From NCBI GenBank assembly GCA_023231005.1, contig JALNWG010000056.1:1-6522 (forward strand): 6,522 bases of DNA. Direction: 5' to 3'. A program made the position numbers and the translations under genes. Under the pieces are notes generated by a model. It did not search any database. It was given only the letters and a program-made list of their open reading frames with translations, and was not told where the DNA came from. Source of the DNA: Bacteroidales bacterium (GTDB lineage Bacteria; Bacteroidota; Bacteroidia; Bacteroidales; FEN-979). Shown here piece after piece: positions 1 to 5,129 of the stretch. Each line of letters opens with the position of its first letter. The first letter of the stretch is position 1.

Positions 1-99
1 CTTGATCTCCTCTTTAAAAAAGCGCTGACTGGTTGACCTGGTTTTTTCGTCGATGCTGTTAATGAAATCTTTCCTGATTTGTTCGATGATGGGGTTCAT
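1..99 (-). CDS. DNA alkylation repair protein (AlkD-like), N-terminal 33 residues, cut by window edge
   Basis: Reading the minus strand from the ATG at 99 gives an open frame of exactly 33 codons to the window edge. It begins MNPIIEQIRKDF and continues through SIDEKTRSTSQRFFKEEIK. The IDEKT, then RFFKEEIK pattern is typical of the first helices of DNA alkylation repair (AlkD/AlkC, HEAT-like repeat) proteins. These are glycosylases that remove N3- and N7-alkylated purines from DNA in the cytoplasm. Only the first helical repeat is visible, so catalytic residues cannot be judged. The ATG is preceded by an AT-rich stretch (TTTAAAATATTAACAC on the minus strand) with no Shine-Dalgarno sequence. 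The family call rests on a short N-terminus recognised by eye. It points away from the repeat-bearing gap, so it is probably its own transcription unit. Confidence 0.72.
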   Translation of the reverse strand, partial: MNPIIEQIRKDFINSIDEKTRSTSQRFFKEEIK

Positions 100-224
100 G
101 TGTTAATATTTTAAATAACATTCGTTGAACGTGGGCACGAAATACCCATGTTGTTTGGAGGTGGGCAAAACTTTTGGAAACCTGCCCTTGTTTGCAAGAA
201 TCGGGACACTTCATCATGGACACT

Positions 225-250
225 ATGACCATGTGAATGAACATGATCAT
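225..250. repeat. Imperfect inverted repeat (10-bp arms)
   Basis: ATGACCATGT (225-234) and ACATGATCAT (241-250) are inverted copies with one mismatch around a 6-base spacer. No T-run follows on either strand, so a standard intrinsic terminator is unlikely. It could be a protein-binding site or a chance foldback. Confidence 0.4.
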
Positions 251-264
251 CATTTCTTCCAGGA

Positions 265-297
265 ATCGCGACAGTCTGTCGTGATTTATGTCGCGAT
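265..297. repeat. 33-bp repeat block A: three TGTCGYGAT motifs at 12-bp spacing
   Basis: The block holds ATCGCGACA (265-273, inverted), TGTCGTGAT (277-285) and TGTCGCGAT (289-297), each separated by 3 bases. The first and third form a perfect inverted pair over TCGCGACA/TGTCGCGA. It matches block B (328-360) at 26 of 33 positions with the same motif orientation, and the two blocks start 63 bp apart. The even 12-bp phase suggests a cooperative protein-binding site; that function is inference. Confidence 0.75.
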
Positions 298-327
298 AGC
301 AATCTGTTTGCAAGTTAATTTTTATTA

Positions 328-360
328 ATTGCGACATAATGTCTTCATTTATGTCGTGAT
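328..360. repeat. 33-bp repeat block B, overlapping the deaminase-ATPase stop codon
   Basis: The block holds ATTGCGACA (328-336, inverted), the weaker TGTCTTCAT (340-348) and TGTCGTGAT (352-360), again with 3-base spacers. The TTA spacer at 349-351 is the reverse complement of the TAA stop of the 349-1842 gene. The last sense codons (ITT, in ATC ACG ACA) are therefore part of the repeat. Block A carries the equivalent ATC GCG ACA TAA 63 bp (21 codons) further on, so the blocks may descend from a duplicated gene end. Confidence 0.75.
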
Positions 361-1842
361 AAATTCATAATAAGTACCAGGACCTGAACCTTTTCTTACA
401 ATAAGGCCTGCACTAACCATTTTACCTAAATGTCTTTCAGCTTTCTTTTTATCAAACCCAAAATGATCCTCATATTCCTTTCTTGAAACTTCACCTCTTG
501 TTTTCACAAAATCAAGCCCTGCAATTTCTTCATCGTTTAATTTAGAAAGCACCTCGGTACTATCAAGATTACGAACAGCTTCAGCAGAACGGGGGAAGGT
601 GACGATAAGATCAGGTTCGTTATAAGTTATTATTGGTAAGGGCAGTTCGTACTTATCCCTCATCTCACGATAGGTATCCATTCCAAATTCAGCTTCCTCC
701 ATGAGCCCCATCCGGTTAAAAACCAAAGTCAGTTTTTTGTTTCTGCTGTATGACTTAGCAGTAAACTTTTGAAGTTTTTTAAGTGAATTGGGGTAAACAG
801 GCAGTCCGGGACTTTTAACAATAATCTTCTCAGGGTAAATTTCAAGTTGAATCTTTGCACCATCCAATGTATAATCTCTGTGAACGATAGCATTTACAAT
901 TGCTTCACGAATAACTACAGGAGGAAAGAAAGGAACTTTCTCTCTGGTAAACGAGGAACGGTCAAAACTTTCCGGAATAACTTTTTTGACCCATGCTTCA
1001 ACCTGATCAGGAATTAAAACCAGAGCATCGTCAAAACTTTGAACATCATTCTCACCTGTACCGTAATAAACCTTGGCTTTGACAGATGCCTGAGGGTATT
1101 TATTACGAGGACTTTTACCAAAAAGCAGGATAGCATTACCGGTTGGGACAAGTTCCTGAGTAGCCTGATTCTTTTCCAGCAAATCACTTTCAAACAACTC
1201 CTGATAGAACTCAGGAGATTTATAATCCATTGTTAACCCAGCCCTTTTCAGGTACAATTGAAGTGCTTCGTCAGACAAACTGTCGATATTTGTATTCAAA
1301 GCTTGCTGATATAAAAGGCCCGGAGCTTTTGCTTCTTCTTCGATCCTGTGATTCCGCTTCCATAATGCCCAATCATCAAAAGGTTTGTTTAAAATTTTGA
1401 TTTCTTTTACCAAATCAGAATCAAATTGTTCAACCTCAATCTTGTTTTTCTGAAGGAAAGACACTCCGCCGAAATCATCCTTTAATGCTAAATCTTCTTC
1501 TCCAAACCAGACTTTAGCAATCCTGGCATTGGCAATACGTTCAGAGCATGGAATTTTCGGGGCATTACGTGAACCTGGAGAACAAGGTTCAAGCGTGGCA
1601 AATAACCAACAACCATCCAAAGGACGATGCCTGTTTTTCTTATCCATTAAAATATATTCAGCATGATCTCCCTCCCGAAGTTCACCTCTATGAGCCACTT
1701 CGACCTCCCCATCGGGAAAAACCAATACAGCACCAACCATTGGGCTGGGATGATCGTCACGTACTTCTTGTTTAGATTGTTTCATGGCTTCAATTGCCAT
1801 TAACATGTAATCGCGTGGATCTTTTCTTTTTGATTCAGCCAT
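349..1842 (-). CDS. Deaminase-domain / GHKL-like ATPase / winged-helix fusion protein
   Basis: This is a 497-residue, three-part protein. Residues about 10-145 form a CDA-fold deaminase with zinc ligands His60 in HAE (Glu62 as proton shuttle) and Cys87/Cys99 in a PC-x11-C arrangement after LEP. This resembles RibD and dCMP-type deaminases, with a longer Cys-Cys loop than the usual RibD one. Residues about 180-300 match the linker that follows AlbA_2 domains (PTGNAILLFGKSP). Residues 305-420 carry the ATPase core of the HATPase_c_4/RecG-C-like family: IREAIVNAIVHRDY (Glu313, Asn317, His321) and SPGLP at 344-348. Residues about 436-492 look like a winged helix. No AlbA_2 domain is present; the deaminase sits in its place. 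The ATG at 1842 gives a natural N-terminus, with an A-rich leader and no Shine-Dalgarno. The substrate could be a nucleotide, DNA or RNA. The architecture is clear; the role is unknown to me. Confidence 0.82.
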   Translation of the reverse strand: MAESKRKDPRDYMLMAIEAMKQSKQEVRDDHPSPMVGAVLVFPDGEVEVAHRGELREGDHAEYILMDKKNRHRPLDGCWLFATLEPCSPGSRNAPKIPCSERIANARIAKVWFGEEDLALKDDFGGVSFLQKNKIEVEQFDSDLVKEIKILNKPFDDWALWKRNHRIEEEAKAPGLLYQQALNTNIDSLSDEALQLYLKRAGLTMDYKSPEFYQELFESDLLEKNQATQELVPTGNAILLFGKSPRNKYPQASVKAKVYYGTGENDVQSFDDALVLIPDQVEAWVKKVIPESFDRSSFTREKVPFFPPVVIREAIVNAIVHRDYTLDGAKIQLEIYPEKIIVKSPGLPVYPNSLKKLQKFTAKSYSRNKKLTLVFNRMGLMEEAEFGMDTYREMRDKYELPLPIITYNEPDLIVTFPRSAEAVRNLDSTEVLSKLNDEEIAGLDFVKTRGEVSRKEYEDHFGFDKKKAERHLGKMVSAGLIVRKGSGPGTYYEFITT

Positions 1843-1894
1843 GCTTTTTAATTTTATTGATTCAGCATTTTACTGATTATTCCGGTGATTCAGC
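1831..1894. repeat. Three TGATTCAGC direct repeats spanning IS21 end and deaminase start
   Basis: TGATTCAGC occurs at 1831-1839, 1858-1866 and 1886-1894, at 27- and 28-bp steps. IS21-family ends are known to carry several short internal repeats, and the two outer copies lie just past the istB stop, so they are probably the IS21 terminal region. The copy at 1831 encodes Ala-Glu-Ser right after the deaminase start codon. It may be chance, or the IS end may reach into that gene. Confidence 0.5.
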
Positions 1895-1928
1895 GCCACC
1901 TAAAAGTGGGCGGATTTGTTAAACAATA

Positions 1929-2050
1929 TTAGTCATTTTTTTGTTTGTTTTTCTTTCTTAAAGATTCTCCTTTCAAATCGAAACGATGGGCATTACCTGA
2001 CAATCTGTCCATTATCGCATCGGCAATCGTGTTTTCACCAATATATTGAT
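1929..2050 (-). pseudogene. istB: istB 3' fragment (IS21-family ATP-binding helper), truncated by IS1634-like element
   Basis: The minus-strand frame from 2048 to the TAA at 1929-1931 encodes 39 residues, beginning QYIGENTIADAIMDRL. It continues through NAHRFDLKGESLRKK to a Lys/Asn-rich tail. The IGE-TIADAI-DRL and HR-LKGES pattern is the usual C-terminus of IstB, the AAA+ protein that selects targets for the IS21 transposase IstA. Everything N-terminal to it, including the Walker motifs, is missing. The frame runs directly into the terminal repeat of the neighbouring IS at 2051. No istB sequence is visible on the other side of that IS. This is a dead remnant showing that an IS21 element once sat here, in the same orientation as the later transposase. 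Confidence 0.85.
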
Positions 2051-3652
2051 CCCTAACCTGGAAAATATACGTATTATGTCACTCATAGGTGATTCCCAGT
2101 TTTTCCATCAGTCGACTAGATGTCTTGGTGATTTCATTGAAGCGCCACTCTCCGTTGATCCTGATCTTCTTCAGGTCGGTCAATAGCTGAACATAATCGT
2201 TGACGGAGTATTGTTTAAGCAGTCCTTTGGCTTTAAGTTCAGAATACAGCTGTTGGTACCATTGCAGGGTAATGTGATTGATGAACATCCACCCCTCAAG
2301 GGTTTGCTCGTTTTGCATGTAGATGTGATCAGCTTCCAATACATTTTTCATACCGTCAAACAGGACCTCTATTGTCATTCTGGACTTGTAGCTTTGATAT
2401 ATATCTTCAGCCGTTTTACTGGTTAAGTTGGTCAACATCGTCAGGGTGCCAAAAGCATTTCTGCGCTCGTGGTATTGCTGGATGGAATGCCCTTCAGGAT
2501 GGGTTGCAATTCGAATAAGATAATCTTGCTCTTCCTTAATGCGCAGGGCCTCGTCCAAAAACACGATGAAGAATAGCCTTTTATCCCAGGGTAGATGGTA
2601 TTCCTGATACCAGATAATGCGTTTTTCATGGACGAAATAGTTGCTTTGTTCTTTAAAGGTATTGCTGGCAAGCAGGGAATAATCAATCATGGAGCTATCC
2701 CGTTTCAAAGGCAGAACGAACTTGAGTTTCTCTTTGAGCAGCAACTCTACATTCTTTTCCGAATAAAAACCCTTGTCGGCTACAATGATGGCATCCTTTA
2801 AACCCACATCCAACAGGCAGTTTTTAAATGCCTTCACTTCCCGGATGTTTCCTGGCAATAACCGATAATATACCGGCATGGAGGTTTTGGCCGAATAAAT
2901 GTACATCAGGTTGAACTGGGCATCAAAATTCGTCTGACGTTGGTATCCTTTCCGGGCCAGGGTGATCAGCGTGGAATTAGAAAAAATGTTGGTGGCATCC
3001 ATCAATAAGTATTCCTCCCTGGTGATAAAGGCTTTCATGTAAGCAAGCTTTTGCTCATGCATACCTCCAATAGCATTCAGAACACCACTGGCTGTTTTTT
3101 CATTGAACGCTTTGCCGCCAATGAGTTCAGGAAGATAACTCTGAGATAACCGAAAGGGAATGCTTTTCAAAGGGCAATGGAATACCAACCGACAATAGGC
3201 AATAGCCAGAATAGACTGCCAATGACCGGGGAAGATGTCGGAAAGAAGTTTGACGGATTGTGAAAATATTTTAGTGATTAACAAAGAAACACCATACTCC
3301 TTGCAACAAGGCTTGGTGACATTTCGGAATTCCAAAGCTTGTTCCAGTTTTCGTTTGCCCGATGGAATAAATCCCTTTTGCTCTGTGATGCGCCCAAGGT
3401 ATTTTCCAGATATCTTTTTTGGTCTTTTCTTCTCCTTGTCATACGTGCTGGCGTAAGCGTAGAGATAATATTTACCATTTAAATAACGGAGCTCGGTTCC
3501 GGGTTTTTTATGAGCCAGTGCCCATGCAGGGTGTTTTGTAGTCTCCATATCATACGTATATACGGAGTACAAAGAAACAACTAAAAACCCTATGAAATCA
3601 AGCTCTTTCAACTTTTTTTATTAACTAATACGTGTTAATATCCAGGTTAGGG
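2051..3652 (-). mobile_element. IS1634-like insertion sequence, 1602 bp, both terminal inverted repeats present
   Basis: Left end CCCTAACCTGGA (2051-2062) is matched by the reverse complement of TCCAGGTTAGGG ending at 3652. Further in, ACGTATTA recurs on both sides with a one-base offset. Between them lies a single full-length transposase gene. The flanks are ATTGAT on the left and TTTAAC on the right, so no 4-6 bp target duplication is evident. With the truncated istB on one side only, this indicates a deletion or recombination after insertion. The intact ends and frame suggest a fairly recent, possibly still active element. Confidence 0.85.
2079..3548 (-). CDS. IS1634-family (IS4-superfamily) DDE transposase
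   Basis: This is a 489-residue transposase read from the ATG at 3548. An in-frame TTG at 3611 would add 21 residues, but the ATG gives METTKHPAW followed by HKKPGTELR and GKYYLYAYAS, the usual family N-terminus. The RNase H-like core shows Asp184 in LLMDATNIF and Asp258 in VADKGFYS. The third acidic residue, Glu394, lies in an IS4-type Y-x2-R-x3-E-x6-K signature (Tyr387, Arg390, Glu394, Lys401). A large beta-strand-rich insertion lies between Asp258 and Glu394, as in this superfamily. The length is as expected and no frameshift is seen. The stop at 2079-2081 lies 28 bp inside the left terminal repeat. It catalyses cut-and-paste movement of the element. Confidence 0.92.
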   Translation of the reverse strand: METTKHPAWALAHKKPGTELRYLNGKYYLYAYASTYDKEKKRPKKISGKYLGRITEQKGFIPSGKRKLEQALEFRNVTKPCCKEYGVSLLITKIFSQSVKLLSDIFPGHWQSILAIAYCRLVFHCPLKSIPFRLSQSYLPELIGGKAFNEKTASGVLNAIGGMHEQKLAYMKAFITREEYLLMDATNIFSNSTLITLARKGYQRQTNFDAQFNLMYIYSAKTSMPVYYRLLPGNIREVKAFKNCLLDVGLKDAIIVADKGFYSEKNVELLLKEKLKFVLPLKRDSSMIDYSLLASNTFKEQSNYFVHEKRIIWYQEYHLPWDKRLFFIVFLDEALRIKEEQDYLIRIATHPEGHSIQQYHERRNAFGTLTMLTNLTSKTAEDIYQSYKSRMTIEVLFDGMKNVLEADHIYMQNEQTLEGWMFINHITLQWYQQLYSELKAKGLLKQYSVNDYVQLLTDLKKIRINGEWRFNEITKTSSRLMEKLGITYE

Positions 3653-3844
3653 TTTAACAAATAGCCTTTTTTGTTTATTCTGCTTATTACCGAATTACAA
3701 ATTCGGCTATGTTGCAAGCGGCATTACAAATGCCGCTTAGCACTCTGAACGAACATTACGCCTAGCTAAGGCATCGGCCAAAACATTAAAAAAATAAGGG
3801 AAGATAAAAACCTTACTCAGCAACAAATTGCCGAACTAATACAC
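3653..3844. other. Junction region between IS and regulator, REP-like, no own gene
   Basis: This 192-bp stretch holds the REP-like hairpins and then an A-rich segment leading into the regulator. In the frame of the downstream ATG, codons from 3812 onward read LTQQQIAELIH, which is the start of the HTH domain. An ATG at 3709 opens an 18-codon frame through the second hairpin that looks like hairpin sequence, not a gene. No clear TAnnTTTG-type promoter was found. Confidence 0.5.
3690..3738. repeat. REP-like pair of hairpins with identical ACA loops
   Basis: CCGAATT-ACA-AATTCGG (3690-3706) and AAGCGGCATT-ACA-AATGCCGCTT (3716-3738) are two perfect foldbacks with 7- and 10-bp arms and the same 3-base loop, 9 bp apart. 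CTTAGC (3736-3741) and GCTAAG (3765-3770) add an outer inverted pair. From memory, foldbacks of the form ATTACAAAT flanked by G/C arms are dispersed in Bacteroidota genomes and behave like REP elements. Without a T-run they are poor intrinsic terminators. Confidence 0.7.
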
Positions 3845-4132
3845 ATGCACCGTTCTAATTATTCAAAGGTTGAGAGCGGACAGCGCGAACTTTCAGTTGA
3901 TGCACTCAATAAGGTTTCCAAGTATTTCGGCATGACTATTGACCAGATAGTAAACTTTGATGGTGCTATGCCGCAAGAAATAACCGTAGAAGATAAAACC
4001 ATGCTGGAACAGGTTATACTAATTCAGGAACTTGAACCCGATGAAAAAACCATGGTTTTTAAAATGGTGGACACGTTCCTCACCAAGAAAAGGTTTAAGG
4101 ATTTTTTCCAAAAGAACGTAGCAACCCTGTAG
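3845..4132 (+). CDS. Cro/C1-type HTH transcriptional regulator, 5' end probably incomplete
   Basis: Ninety-five residues follow the first ATG. MHRSNYSKVESGQRELSVDAL is the second half of an HTH_3 domain: recognition helix, then the ESGQR turn and the following helices. Residues about 36-95 form an acidic helical tail ending KKRFKDFFQKNVATL, which I recall from many Bacteroidota regulators of about 110-115 residues. The first HTH helices are encoded upstream of this ATG: LTQQQIAELIH is in frame from 3812, and a KKIRED-like stretch lies just before it across an A-run. No ATG, GTG or TTG was found for that longer frame, and the REP-like hairpins abut it. Either translation starts at a rare codon, or the 5' end was lost. 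A protein starting at 3845 would lack a complete DNA-binding domain. It ends 1 base before the next gene, implying co-transcription. Confidence 0.7.
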   Translation: MHRSNYSKVESGQRELSVDALNKVSKYFGMTIDQIVNFDGAMPQEITVEDKTMLEQVILIQELEPDEKTMVFKMVDTFLTKKRFKDFFQKNVATL

Positions 4133-4133
4133 T

Positions 4134-4655
4134 ATGAAAAAATATTTATTCACAATATTCTGCTTTGTAGCCATAAGCGCCTGTGCTCAAAATGTAACGT
4201 GTGATCAACTCGTTAATCAGGGCTTTGAGTTGCTTGGTCAGGGCAATTTTAATCTTGCCATTGAGAAGTATAGGGATGCTCTTAAAATTAACTCAAAAAA
4301 GTTAGAAGCGCATTACGGACTTGGTGTTGCATATTCTGCAATATGTCTACAAAGTGGCGGTTCTTGTGATTCTGCAATTAATCACTTTTTAGAAGCGGAT
4401 AAGATAAAATCAGGTTACAGATTTACCTACCGTAATATTGCTATATGCTTTATTAGAAATTTCCAATACGAGAAGGCGATTGAGTATTGCAGTAAAGCAA
4501 TTAAACAGGATAAGAATGATGGGGAAAGTTATTTCTACCGAGGATTTTCCTACATTAAACTTGGTAAAAAGGAAAAAGGGTGTGAGGACTTGAAAAAGGC
4601 TTTAGAGATGGGGTATGCTTTAGCAAAAATAGAATTAGAAAAATACTGTCGTTAG
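4134..4655 (+). CDS. Exported TPR-repeat protein, probable lipoprotein
   Basis: This is a 173-residue protein starting at an ATG one base after the regulator's stop, so the two are probably co-transcribed and translationally coupled. Residues 1-16 are a signal sequence (KK followed by a hydrophobic core). ISAC places a lipobox-like cysteine at position 17, although cleavage after ACA by signal peptidase I is also possible. The rest is three to four tetratricopeptide units at about 24-57, 58-93, 95-128 and 130-163, recognisable from NQGFELLGQGNFNLAIEKY, YEKAIEYCSKAIKQD and YFYRGFSYIKLGKKEKG. These helical repeats mediate protein-protein contacts, here at the cell surface or in the periplasm. 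Its partner is unknown. The last unit resembles Sel1-like repeats. No enzymatic motif is seen. Confidence 0.8.
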   Translation: MKKYLFTIFCFVAISACAQNVTCDQLVNQGFELLGQGNFNLAIEKYRDALKINSKKLEAHYGLGVAYSAICLQSGGSCDSAINHFLEADKIKSGYRFTYRNIAICFIRNFQYEKAIEYCSKAIKQDKNDGESYFYRGFSYIKLGKKEKGCEDLKKALEMGYALAKIELEKYCR

Positions 4656-4700
4656 AAGAAAGTTGATAAGAGGTTATTGCATCGGTTAAAGCAAAAGTAA

Positions 4701-4737
4701 AAAAGCAGCGAGCTATAAATTATAGCTCGCTGCTTTT
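4701..4737. terminator. Bidirectional intrinsic terminator between convergent genes
   Basis: AAAAGCAGCGAGCTATAA (4701-4718) and its exact reverse complement (4720-4737) surround a single base. They give a GC-containing stem with an A-run on the left and a T-run on the right. It works in both directions: it ends the TPR gene on the plus strand and the membrane protein gene (stop at 4744) on the minus strand. Confidence 0.88.
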
Positions 4738-4743
4738 CATAAA

Positions 4744-5124
4744 TCAGACATTCCTTCTGCTAATCTTGCTTGTCTTGATTAAATGGCATAGGAGTATTAT
4801 TATACCTAAATATATTGCAATACAAGCAAGAGAACCTATTGCGCTTATAAGCGTATTTTCAGAGTACTTGGGTAATAATCCCAAAAAATATTCTACTGCT
4901 TTTTTTAATTCAAAAAGCAAAAACAGGCTCAGAAGCGTTATAAGAAAGGTCTTAAAGATACGCTCTGCATTATAAAAGTATTTATATAAAAAGAATGTTA
5001 ATCCAATTGTTAAAATAATATAACTCGCTCTTTTTATTAAAATATAATCTTTTAACAAGTGCGTTGAAAGGGAAATCAAAACAAAAAATAATACCTGCAG
5101 TAATAATATTCTTCGTGTTTTCAT
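4744..5124 (-). CDS. Four-helix membrane protein, candidate immunity protein of the adjacent Rhs toxin
   Basis: This is a 126-residue protein from the ATG at 5124. An upstream in-frame TTG at 5133 would overlap the previous stop and is less likely. Hydrophobic segments at about 5-22, 34-50, 57-73 and 90-115 predict four transmembrane helices. Short Lys/Arg-rich loops and a basic C-terminus (KTSKISRRNV) also stand out. I recognise no family. The gene begins 5 bp after the stop of the Rhs toxin-tip gene on the same strand and ends just before a strong terminator, so it is the last gene of that unit. Small genes directly downstream of Rhs C-termini are nearly always immunity genes. A membrane immunity protein would fit a toxin acting in the periplasm. 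The immunity role is inferred from position only. Confidence 0.7.
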   Translation of the reverse strand: MKTRRILLLQVLFFVLISLSTHLLKDYILIKRASYIILTIGLTFFLYKYFYNAERIFKTFLITLLSLFLLFELKKAVEYFLGLLPKYSENTLISAIGSLACIAIYLGIIILLCHLIKTSKISRRNV

Positions 5125-5129
5125 AGTAA

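Larger units (their letters stand above)
100..348. other. Intergenic gap with foldback and phased repeats, no convincing gene
   Basis: No frame here shows a recognisable protein. The short open frames on both strands are rich in His, Met and Cys and encode each other's shadows. The content is structural: an imperfect foldback at 225-250, a TGTTTGCAAG 10-mer at 189-198 and again at 305-314, and the repeat blocks listed separately. An ATCGGGACA at 200-208 resembles the ATCGCGACA motif of those blocks and may be an outlying degenerate copy. The gap serves as upstream region of the alkylation repair gene and as downstream region of the deaminase-ATPase gene. Confidence 0.5.

Noticed and set aside
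59..337. Overlapping open frames on both strands in the left gap (92, 63 and 67 residues)
   Set aside because: They overlap one another and the alkylation repair start, have odd His/Met/Cys-rich composition, and include the repeat blocks; no family resemblance.
265..360. CRISPR array
   Set aside because: Only two repeat copies with 30 bp between them, imperfect identity, and no cas genes; the motif structure inside the blocks fits binding sites better.
1039..1775. Plus-strand frames inside the deaminase-ATPase gene
   Set aside because: Shadows of a gene with clear domain motifs on the minus strand.
2211..3478. Several frames on both strands inside the transposase gene
   Set aside because: Shadows of an intact DDE transposase; no independent motifs or leader sequences.
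3549..3611. 21-residue N-terminal extension of the transposase from a TTG start
   Set aside because: The ATG at 3548 gives the usual family N-terminus; the extension is hydrophobic and unlike known starts.
1915..3662. 11-mer GTTTAACAAAT just right of the IS (3652-3662), present inverted in the IS21 remnant (1915-1925)
   Set aside because: Short and AT-rich, and partly overlaps the IS end; most likely chance, though an inversion of IS21 sequence cannot be fully excluded.
3709..3765. Small open frame MLQAALQMPLSTLNEHYA
   Set aside because: It is a translation of the second REP-like hairpin and its flank.
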